64,000 nucleotides of DNA from NCBI RefSeq assembly GCF_000718785.1, contig NZ_JOCA01000006.1:310001-374000 (forward strand). The letters run 5' to 3'. Under the pieces are notes generated by a model, which was not told the origin of the DNA, searched no databases, and saw only the letters and a list, made by a program, of their open reading frames with translations. Position 1 is the stretch's first letter; the number at the start of each line of letters is the position of its first letter. Below are positions 34,101 to 40,833 of this stretch, piece after piece. This DNA is from Streptomyces sp. NRRL WC-3626 (GTDB lineage Bacteria; Actinomycetota; Actinomycetes; Streptomycetales; Streptomycetaceae). A program made the position numbers and the translations under genes.

Positions 34101-35391
34101 GGCGCCCGGGCGGATGCGCCCCGCCACCCTGCTCCAGGGCCTCGCCTGGCTTCCGCTGCTGGGTGGCCTGTCGCCCTACGGCGCCCTCGTCAAGGGGGTC
34201 CGTTCCGTGGTGCTGCACGACGAGGCCGTACTGGAGTTCCCGTACGACTGGCGGCTGTCGGTGGAGAGTTCCGCCCGCCGTCTCACCGAGGCCGCGCTGC
34301 GGCATCTGGGGGAGTGGAGGGAGCACCCCGCGGGCCGGGCGTCCGCGTACCAGAGGTCCGCCGACCGTCCGAAACTCGTGCTGGTCGCCCACTCGATGGG
34401 CGGCCTGGTCGCCCAGGCCGCGCTGGCGGCGTCCCCGGAGCTTGCGGACGCGACCCGGGACCTCATCACGATCGGCACACCCTTCCACGGCATCCCGGGA
34501 GCCGCCGGATTCCTCGGTCCGGACAGCAGACTCCGGCGCGGTTCATGGCTGCGGCAGCTCGGCGACGCCGCCCGCACCATGCCGGGCTTCTACGACCTGC
34601 TGCCCGACACCCGCTGTGTCGTCACCCCCGGCGGAGACCTGCGCCGGCTCACGGCCGAGGACATCGGGGCGATCGGCGGGGACGAGTCGCTCGCTCTGGA
34701 AGCCGAGGAGGGGCGCCGCAGACGCGCGGCGGCCGCCTGGGGGCCGACGCAGCTGCACACCATCGCGGGCACGTCCCAGCCCACCCCGCGGATCATGACC
34801 ATCCTCGACGGCGAGGTACGGCTCTCCCCGAACCTCCCCCGGCCGGACGAGTACGGAGACCCGGTCGACGGCCCGCAGGCGTGGACCGCGCCGGCGGACG
34901 AGGACGGGGACGGTCTGGTGCCGCTGGACAGCGCGTCGCCCGGCTGGGCCGTCACCCGGCTGCCCGTGGTGGGACAGCACAGTTCGCTCCCGGCCGGCGC
35001 GACCGTGATCAACCTGGTCCAGGAGGTGCTCACCCGCGGAGCCGGGCGCTCCGCAGCCCCGCGGTGGGGCCTCGGCACCACCGGGACCGCGGTGTCCGCA
35101 CCGCCGTTCGGGATCAGCGCGCCGCCCGAGGTCGTCCCCGGGCAGAACTGGCGCCTGACGGTCACCGGAGCGCATGCCGGCGCCGTCGTGTGCCGGCTGC
35201 TGCACGCCGAGACGGACGAGGTCGTGGAGCGCCTGGAACTGACGCCGGTGGCGGGTGAACCCGGCACGACGTACGCACGGGTCGCGGTGAGGGCTCCCGG
35301 GTTCTACCGGATCGTCGCCCAGGCGGGCGGGCTGTCCGCGACGGCCCTGGTCGTGGCGGTCGCGGTCGACTGCGCGACCACGGAGGACTGA
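31111..35391 (+). CDS. STAND NTPase fused to an LCAT-like phospholipase domain
   Basis: A 1426-residue protein. Residues 1-190 are an unrecognised helical domain; then an NTPase with Walker A GPGGVGKST (218-226) and Walker B LLALDAFEQ (Asp344), a winged-helix-like segment and TPR-like helices to about 880. A Gly/Ser-rich linker (SVSVSSVGRGTAIGNMMGG) leads to an LCAT-type alpha/beta hydrolase from about 945: VVVLPGFAGSALV, FPYDWR, AHSMGG (Ser1095), GTPFHG, DGDGLVPL (Asp1267) and GQHSS (His1290). A beta-rich domain ends the protein. The layout, sensor-switch-effector in one chain, matches NLR-like STAND proteins whose effector would attack lipids. Start GTG 31111 overlaps the previous gene by 17 bases; GTG 31120 is an alternative. 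Codon 53 (31267-31269) is TTA. Confidence 0.85.
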   Translation: MTGVTENPSDPQEDPDDPGRRHFRERTALLGSFSAHDLMPVPDDAAGTADAGLQDFLLEECSRITTSHGRRWCLSAGPRARTLDALRTRERLLAAARAVPGTEADPARAWAERLLLHGRPPSPAGQSYCELYTALTVVGWFEDAPRARARLALDGVALPDAGTIEQALGRARLLQPLHALVDSGFTGRAGELAWLGALLDEPPDGGRDTANHWAFVHGPGGVGKSTLLARFVLDRLDDGHTPPTPCLYLTFDRHDLVAERPLTLVAEAVRQLGLLHPTLAEHTRELERELESTLTADRLTRTEDAHLGPRAAHQRDELTLVDALAALVTSVTGGATRRWLLALDAFEQVQRSGPVAVQRLLDFLSLLHRAHPGLRVVAAGRAPVSADAPFESLQLEGFDPETARTFLRHELTNATGELPPAHSGGEIEDILRIAGTSPLNLKLAAALVRRAGPHALDDPRLRGRLMLRLGAETKQGVLYGRLLDHLADPDLRRIASPGLAVRVLSPDIIREVLAEPCGLGEVDDVRARTLFDEFRAEATLVEDVPGQNAVVHRGDVRRVMLPMLRHDQRSVMTRIHRRAVRHYARPDAGDDRVANRVEELYHRLSLAQPTRKLDSRWIDEAGPLLESAMEELPARSRVYLTEKLGNPATAELRARADDETWRRQALRVGKALLAAGVADKVAEVLDERPRLVPDDIGLILLSMRAFLALRRPADAYALVGRGLDLAAEPVVFVDVSLLGARACEGLGRYEEALALLARARRTAEEGQGMGVRPLSVAAAQLRSHRRGHTAHTAEAVALRADTLVLVNAVGPGVFRRHPLLVRELAAEIGDEMPWLVSYTARSLGVGGTEGSDAARIGSLTGEVVATPQPRPVDVVADGGRAVAAGRAERAAPTVSRGTMDMGSVSVSSVGRGTAIGNMMGGAFATGDLNRTLVDSYQHEVDRPYTGDAVVVLPGFAGSALVDETTGKVVWGINAKRLLTGMMRDLGQLAVTEEERRGAPGRMRPATLLQGLAWLPLLGGLSPYGALVKGVRSVVLHDEAVLEFPYDWRLSVESSARRLTEAALRHLGEWREHPAGRASAYQRSADRPKLVLVAHSMGGLVAQAALAASPELADATRDLITIGTPFHGIPGAAGFLGPDSRLRRGSWLRQLGDAARTMPGFYDLLPDTRCVVTPGGDLRRLTAEDIGAIGGDESLALEAEEGRRRRAAAAWGPTQLHTIAGTSQPTPRIMTILDGEVRLSPNLPRPDEYGDPVDGPQAWTAPADEDGDGLVPLDSASPGWAVTRLPVVGQHSSLPAGATVINLVQEVLTRGAGRSAAPRWGLGTTGTAVSAPPFGISAPPEVVPGQNWRLTVTGAHAGAVVCRLLHAETDEVVERLELTPVAGEPGTTYARVAVRAPGFYRIVAQAGGLSATALVVAVAVDCATTED

Positions 35392-35404
35392 GCCGCCCGC
35401 GCGG

Positions 35405-36889
35405 TCATACGAGGAGGACGACCGCGATGATCAGAAGGGCCAGCAGGAGAACGCCCAACGCGCCCACGAGAACCAGCCCGGCCGTTCTCGAAGGCGCGGG
35501 GCGCACGGCCCCCCGCACGGGTGGCACGGGTCCCGGACGGGGCGGGGCGGGTACGAAGTCGGGGGCCGGTCGGCGTCCAGCGGCGGCCGGCTCACCGCGC
35601 CCCGCCGGCGGCCGTACGGCGGCCGGATCGCCCCGCCCCGCCGGCGGCCGCACACCGACCGGTTCATCGCGCCCCGCCGGCTCCCGTACGTCGGCCCGTT
35701 CCGTCGCCGTGGGGGGGAAGGGCACGGACCGGCCGCCCGGCACCTCGAACGCGTTCATGTCCAGGAAGGGCCGACGGCTGGGCGGTGCCGGCTCGCTCGG
35801 CAGGCGCCGCGCCATGCCCCCCAGGATGTCCGCGCCCGACCTCACCTCCGGACGGGGCTCGAGGTCGGGCTGGAGGTCGACGCGGCAGTCGAGCAGCCCC
35901 AGCAGTTCCGTGGCCGTCTCCCGGACCCCGGGAGCCGCGTGACGCAGCAGTTCGCGCCAGGCCCGTGACCGGACCGGGTCGCGGAAGTCCCTGCGGGACA
36001 GCAGCAGATGATCGGAGCCCGGCCGGTGCAGCTGTTCCCAGAGGGAGACGTCGTGACTGAGCATCACCAGCGAGGCGTGGATGACGTGCGACGGGAAGCG
36101 GTCCCGGTGCATCGCCGTGAGCGCGTCGGTCTCCTGGAGCGGGATCCCCGTCGAGGTACTGGCCGTGAACAGGGCGCCGGCGGTACCGACGGCGGCCGCC
36201 GTGTGGAGCAGCTCGGTCGCGCCGTCCGGTCCCCGTTCGCCTTCGCGGGGGAGCCGGAAGTCGGGATGTCCGTCCTCGCGCCGCGGCGGAGCGGGCCAGC
36301 CGGGCGCGGTCATGGCGTCGTAGTCGACGAAACGCACCTCCGTGCCGGCCGTCACCAGCACGTTGCCGCTCTGCAGATCCCCGTGGCTGATGACGGACCG
36401 GTGCATCTGGTAGACGGCACCGGCGAACCGGTGGGCCAGGCGCCGCAGTTCGGCGGGGGCCGTGTCCTTCCGCCGGGCGAGCAGCCGGTCGATCCAGTCG
36501 GTGAGGCGCAGACCGGGCACCCACTCCATGAGGACCACGGGCCACCACTGTCCCCGCACCCACAGCCCGCGCTCCAGATAGCGGACGTCGGCCGCCCAGC
36601 TTCCCTGGGCGCCCTCCAGGGACTTCGCGATCTCGCGGTACCGGCGCTCGCGATGGGGTTCGTCGCGCAGGAAGCACTTCAGCGCCCAACTGTCCCCGTC
36701 CCGCGGGTCGTCCAGGCGGTATACGGCTCCGAAGGTGCCGCCGTCCGCCCCCGGCTGGCCGTCCGCGCCCAGCCTCGGCCGGCACCGTTTCAGCAGCGGG
36801 TCCTCGCTGCACTGCTCCAGCCGGGAGACCGCGGCCTGGTAGTCGCCGAGGGCGGGCCGCTGGCCCGGTGACGTCAGCACGGTCCGCAC
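35405..36889 (-). CDS. Divergent tail-anchored protein kinase-like protein
   Basis: Last gene of the minus-strand operon, 494 residues. The kinase fold shows a Gly-rich loop GGTFGAVY (50-57), ATP-binding Lys71 (WALKCF), a catalytic loop SHGDLQSGN with Asp171 (HGD instead of HRD) and DYD with Asp189 in place of DFG. Key acids are thus kept, so activity is plausible. This resembles the kinases that accompany TerY-like vWA proteins and PP2C phosphatases. A Pro/Arg/Gly linker with three 12-residue repeats (VRPPAGRGDPAA) leads to a span at the extreme C-terminus (LVLVGALGVLLLALLIIAVV), so the kinase is tail-anchored facing the cytoplasm. Start GTG 36889 overlaps the PP2C stop; GTG 36880 is possible. 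Confidence 0.78.
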   Translation of the reverse strand: MRTVLTSPGQRPALGDYQAAVSRLEQCSEDPLLKRCRPRLGADGQPGADGGTFGAVYRLDDPRDGDSWALKCFLRDEPHRERRYREIAKSLEGAQGSWAADVRYLERGLWVRGQWWPVVLMEWVPGLRLTDWIDRLLARRKDTAPAELRRLAHRFAGAVYQMHRSVISHGDLQSGNVLVTAGTEVRFVDYDAMTAPGWPAPPRREDGHPDFRLPREGERGPDGATELLHTAAAVGTAGALFTASTSTGIPLQETDALTAMHRDRFPSHVIHASLVMLSHDVSLWEQLHRPGSDHLLLSRRDFRDPVRSRAWRELLRHAAPGVRETATELLGLLDCRVDLQPDLEPRPEVRSGADILGGMARRLPSEPAPPSRRPFLDMNAFEVPGGRSVPFPPTATERADVREPAGRDEPVGVRPPAGRGDPAAVRPPAGRGEPAAAGRRPAPDFVPAPPRPGPVPPVRGAVRPAPSRTAGLVLVGALGVLLLALLIIAVVLLV

Positions 36890-37662
36890 CCCGCCCTGAG
36901 CAGTGTGATGTCGTCGTCCTCGAGCACCCCCCTGCTCCGCTGGTCGTGCACCCAGTCGGGGAATCCGCCCGGCGCGGCACACTGCGCGTCCAGTGCGGCC
37001 CAGGGCCGGCCCCCGTCGTCCGTGTGCCGGAAGCACCAGCGGGCCAGGGCGTCCGTCATCAGGTAGAACACATCGCCCGGATGCCAGTGACCCGTCCGGA
37101 GTTCCGGCCCCGGGTTCTCCTCGCCGCCGCCCGCCCGGACCACCCGGGGGACCCGTGTGCGCGCGGCGACCGACTCCACCACCCGACCGGCCCGCACCTG
37201 GAACATGCACGAGTCGCCGACCGACACCGCCTGCCACGTCCCTCCACCCGGAAGGTCCGGCCCGCCGTCGTGCGCCGGGTGGGGCAGCAGCCGTACGCCC
37301 AGCACCGTCGCGGAGGGCCCCTTCTCGATCCGGTCGTGCGCGACCCAGGCCGTCACGCTGGACTTGGGGACGCCCGCGAGGAGGGCCCGCTGCCGGCCGG
37401 GCCAGCGCAGCGCCGCGGCGGTGGCGACGTCGTCGAACGCCGGGGCGTCACGGAAGGCCCGGCCGGGCGCGGCGCACAGATCGCGCGCCAGCCGGTTCGC
37501 CCACCAGCCGCTGCCCGCCGAACCGCTGCTGCCGTCCGCCACGATCAGCCGGGCCTCCCCGCTGTGGCCCGCCGAGGGCAGGACCGTACGGGCGGCGTCC
37601 TCGGTCCTGGACGCGTCCATCCGCGACTTGGGCGCTTGCAGCAGGCACCGGTCGACACTCAC
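36874..37662 (-). CDS. PP2C-like protein phosphatase
   Basis: 262 residues. The PP2C pattern is present though compact: IVADGSSGSAGSGWWAN with metal-site Asp43-Gly44, a SVGDSCMFQV strand (GDS), LMTDALARWC (TDA) and EDDDITLLRA at the C-terminus, supplying the usual acidic metal ligands. GTG 37662 overlaps the vWA stop by four bases (GTGA), and its own stop lies inside the start region of the kinase, so vWA, phosphatase and kinase are translationally coupled. Role inferred: reverses phosphorylation by the neighbouring kinases. Much longer open frames through this region are shadows. Confidence 0.78.
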   Translation of the reverse strand: MSVDRCLLQAPKSRMDASRTEDAARTVLPSAGHSGEARLIVADGSSGSAGSGWWANRLARDLCAAPGRAFRDAPAFDDVATAAALRWPGRQRALLAGVPKSSVTAWVAHDRIEKGPSATVLGVRLLPHPAHDGGPDLPGGGTWQAVSVGDSCMFQVRAGRVVESVAARTRVPRVVRAGGGEENPGPELRTGHWHPGDVFYLMTDALARWCFRHTDDGGRPWAALDAQCAAPGGFPDWVHDQRSRGVLEDDDITLLRAGCGPC

Positions 37663-38477
37663 GCCGGGGTGCCGACGTTCAGGAAGAGCATCACCGAGCG
37701 CATGCTGGCGTTGAAGACGAAGCCCCGCGCGCCCTGTTCCACCCGCATACCGAGGTCCATGGCGGTGTCGCGCATGTCCGGGGGCAGCACGTCCGACATG
37801 GAGAACAGCTTGGCGCCCATCGGCGGGAGCCCGGCGTCGGTGCTGGGGTAGTGCGTCGGCGTGGCGATGTCGGACGAGATGTGCAGGTTGAACAGGAGAG
37901 TGGGGCCGTCCTCGGTGCCGACGGACCGCAACTGCTGGGCGGGACCGGCCGGGTCGCCGTCCGTCGACTCGCCGTCCGTCAGATTGAGGACGATGGGCGG
38001 GAAGCTGCCGGGATGCTCGGTGACCCAGCGGTCCAGGACCTTGTGCGTGTACCGCAGCGCCTCGCACATCGGTGTTCCCCCGGAGCCGGCCGGCTCCAGC
38101 CACACCGGGAGCTCCACCACATGGGTGATGGGCGTGCCGTCCGGGAGGACGTCGCTCTGGGTGAGCCGTTCGGTGCGGATCCTGCCCTGGGCGAGGGCGC
38201 TCGTCGGCACGAGGTCGCGGCCGGCCAGGGGACCGCCGAGAACGGGGCCGACCGCGGCGCCGTAGCCGATGACCGAGACGTGGAAGAAGTCCCAGATCTC
38301 GTCGACGCCACGGCCGCAGCGGATGATCAGCTCGCGCAGCATGCTGTTGATCGCGTCGGCCACGGCCATCTGCTTGGACTGGGTCGTGCTGGGCATCGCC
38401 GCGCGCATGGAGCTGGACTGGTCGATCAGGAACACGATGCAGGCCGGGTTGGCCCTGCTGATTTCTGCGTCGTACAC
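37659..38477 (-). CDS. vWA domain protein (TerY/YegL-like)
   Basis: 272 residues, nearly all one von Willebrand A domain. The MIDAS metal site is complete: DQSSSM (Asp19, Ser21, Ser23), a Thr in SGGTPMCEAL, and LTDGES. No signal peptide or span, so it is cytoplasmic, as expected for TerY-type proteins. In the TerY-phosphorylation triad known from stress-response loci, a vWA protein is encoded with a PP2C phosphatase and a kinase, exactly the neighbours here. It probably scaffolds them or is their substrate. GTG 38477 follows an AGAAGGG site. Confidence 0.85.
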   Translation of the reverse strand: MYDAEISRANPACIVFLIDQSSSMRAAMPSTTQSKQMAVADAINSMLRELIIRCGRGVDEIWDFFHVSVIGYGAAVGPVLGGPLAGRDLVPTSALAQGRIRTERLTQSDVLPDGTPITHVVELPVWLEPAGSGGTPMCEALRYTHKVLDRWVTEHPGSFPPIVLNLTDGESTDGDPAGPAQQLRSVGTEDGPTLLFNLHISSDIATPTHYPSTDAGLPPMGAKLFSMSDVLPPDMRDTAMDLGMRVEQGARGFVFNASMRSVMLFLNVGTPA

Positions 38478-38525
38478 GGCGGTTGTGCCCTTCTGTGCGG
38501 GATGGCGGAGGTCGGGTCGAGGACG

Positions 38526-40775
38526 TCACTTCAGGGGGCACCAGGTGCTCAGACGCCCGTCGGCGAAGCTGACGTGAAGGAGGCCGGAGGCGGCGGTCAC
38601 GTCCGTCGGCGCGGGTCCGTCCGGCGTCAGGGGCGTCAGCTCCCTGCCGGTGCGCACCTCCAGACGGCGGACGGTGCGGGCGCCGCGGACGTACACCACG
38701 TCGTCGGTCACGGTCGGGGCGCGGCGCCCGTCGCCGTCGGTGGACGCGCGCCACACCTCGTCGCCGTGGGTCAGCGACAGGGCGACGACGGTGCCTGCGT
38801 GGTCGGTGACCAGCAGGAGATCGCCGTGCACGGCCGGAGGGGCGGTGACCGGGAGCGCGGAGACCTGCCACCGGCGGCGCGAGGTCCCGTCGGCGGTCAG
38901 CTCGTGGACGGTGCCCCCCGCGTCCCCGATGTACGCGCCCTCCGTCGTGAGAGCCGGTGCGCAGCCGGCCGAGTCCCAGGCGGGGTGGGGGCCCTGGCTC
39001 TCCCGGCCGGCGAGCCGTACCGCGATCAGTCCCCTGGCCTCGGTGGGGACCCAGAGCCGGACCCCGTCGGTGGCGAGCGGGGAGACCACGGGTTCGTCCA
39101 GCCAGATCAGGCGCTGACCGGTGCTCGTGCCGTCCTGGCCGGGGGGCTCGTACGCGAACAGGCCGTGCGTGGTTCCGATCAGCAGCCGGTCGCCGGCGAC
39201 CACCGGGGAGTGCCGGCCGGGATCGCCGTCCAGCGGCAGCCGGATCTCCCTGCCCCGGACGCCCAGTTCGTGTCCGCTGAGCTCGCCGTCCCGCAGCGCC
39301 CACCACAGCCGGCCGGCCCAGAAGACCGGCGTCGACTCGGCCGTACCGGGCAGGGGCAGCGTGAGGGCGAGGCTCCCGGTGGCCGCGTCGAGGATGTGCG
39401 CGGAGCCCTCACAGGTCACGACCAGCTGGGAGTCCATGACCAGCGGCGCGGACGAGAAGGGGCCGTCCGGTTCCCATGTCCACAACGGATCCGTCCGTAC
39501 GGGGGACAGGACCCGGGTGCCGTGGTCGGCCGGGACGGGCGGCGGGGCCGGGACGGCGGAGGCGCGCGAGTGCTCCGGCCCGGACACGGCGACGGGCACC
39601 GGAGTGGGCGTGGGAGTGGGCGTGGGCGTGGGCGCGGGCGTCGGCGATCCCTGTACGGCCGCCGGCTGCCGCGTGCCCGGAACCGTGCTCCCGGCGGAGA
39701 CCACGGGCGGCCGTGTGCGCACCGTGTGCGGGGCGGAGGCGGCGGGACGCTGCTCCTCCTGCTCGCGCTTCGCGCTCTGCGCCCCCGTGTCCGGCCCGGG
39801 AACCTCCTCGGCCAGCCGGCGCAGCAGCGCGCCGCGTACGTACTCGCTCCAGGCGTCGCGGTACACGGGGCGGCGGTGGGTGCCCCACAGCGGGGGCACG
39901 ATGAACCGCCGCAGCCGCTTCGCTCCCGGCCGCCACCGGGGCCGCTGCCGCAGCGAGCGGGTCGCCGCGCGGCGCAGCCGGGTGCCCGCGCTGCCGTGGT
40001 AAGCCGCCCAGTTGGCGAGTGCGTCCTCGGCGGCCCTGCGGTTGTCCTTGCGATGCGTCAGGGCGTCGATGACGTCGATGGTGGGAAAGGGGGGTACGCC
40101 GGTGCAGGCGAAGGCGGTGACCGCGCCCAGCGCGTAGATGCTGCAGGCGAGCCGCGGGACGGCGTCCGCCCGGCGGAGTTCCGGCGCCAGCCATTCCACG
40201 TCGGCCCACACGAACGGCGGACGCGGGGTGCCGGGCCCCCGCAGCAGACTCCGCAGCCGCAGTGCCAGATGCAGGTCCACCACCACCACGCCCTCGGCGG
40301 TGAGGAACAGGTTGGACGGTTTGAGGCCGGACAGGGTGAGCCCGAGGGTGTCCAGCTGCTGTGCCAGGTTCGACAGCTGCCACATCAGATACAGGGCCGC
40401 TCCGGGCGGCAGCGACGGGCCGGACGCCAGGGCGTGGGCGAGGGAGACGGCGGGCGTCTGCTTGCCCTGCGCCACGGTGTCGGCGCCCAGCCACCGGGTG
40501 GCCACCCAGGCGCGGTCGGTGCCGTGGTCGTAGCCGCCGACGGTGTCCACCGTGTGCCGGTTGACGGTCCGGTTCGGTGCCTCGCGCAGCTGGCGGAAGC
40601 GCCAGAGGACCTCCTCCACCCGCTGCCAGGTCTCCCGGGGCGGCCCCCAGTCGGGGTGCAGTTCCTTGACGGCCCAGAACGAGCCGTCCGGCGCGACCCC
40701 CCGGTAGGTGTAGCCGAGTGTCCCCTCGCCCACGGGGCGCAGGCGGCTGAACTCGCCGATCGCCTTCTCCGTCAT
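38526..40775 (-). CDS. Pseudokinase with C-terminal PQQ-type beta-propeller
   Basis: 749 residues. The kinase fold is clear (GEGTLGYTYRG, WAVKELH with Lys37, LKPSNLFL), but the catalytic HRD is replaced by Leu148-Ser149-Gly150, removing the catalytic Asp, and DFG reads Asp167-Leu-His. It is therefore predicted to be inactive as a kinase. Residues 300-420 are a disordered linker with a Pro-Thr run encoded by a simple repeat at about 39600-39645. The C-terminal 320 residues contain PQQ-like repeats (SAPLVMDSQLVVTCEGSAH, HSPVVAGDRLLIGTTHG and others) forming a propeller that may bind ligand or partner. It lies 58 bases after an active kinase with the same propeller type. Confidence 0.85.
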   Translation of the reverse strand: MTEKAIGEFSRLRPVGEGTLGYTYRGVAPDGSFWAVKELHPDWGPPRETWQRVEEVLWRFRQLREAPNRTVNRHTVDTVGGYDHGTDRAWVATRWLGADTVAQGKQTPAVSLAHALASGPSLPPGAALYLMWQLSNLAQQLDTLGLTLSGLKPSNLFLTAEGVVVVDLHLALRLRSLLRGPGTPRPPFVWADVEWLAPELRRADAVPRLACSIYALGAVTAFACTGVPPFPTIDVIDALTHRKDNRRAAEDALANWAAYHGSAGTRLRRAATRSLRQRPRWRPGAKRLRRFIVPPLWGTHRRPVYRDAWSEYVRGALLRRLAEEVPGPDTGAQSAKREQEEQRPAASAPHTVRTRPPVVSAGSTVPGTRQPAAVQGSPTPAPTPTPTPTPTPVPVAVSGPEHSRASAVPAPPPVPADHGTRVLSPVRTDPLWTWEPDGPFSSAPLVMDSQLVVTCEGSAHILDAATGSLALTLPLPGTAESTPVFWAGRLWWALRDGELSGHELGVRGREIRLPLDGDPGRHSPVVAGDRLLIGTTHGLFAYEPPGQDGTSTGQRLIWLDEPVVSPLATDGVRLWVPTEARGLIAVRLAGRESQGPHPAWDSAGCAPALTTEGAYIGDAGGTVHELTADGTSRRRWQVSALPVTAPPAVHGDLLLVTDHAGTVVALSLTHGDEVWRASTDGDGRRAPTVTDDVVYVRGARTVRRLEVRTGRELTPLTPDGPAPTDVTAASGLLHVSFADGRLSTWCPLK

Positions 40776-40833
40776 ACGCGCCTTCCCGCCTGTATGGCCC
40801 GCGGTGTTCCGCCGCGGTCGTGTCGGGGCCCGG

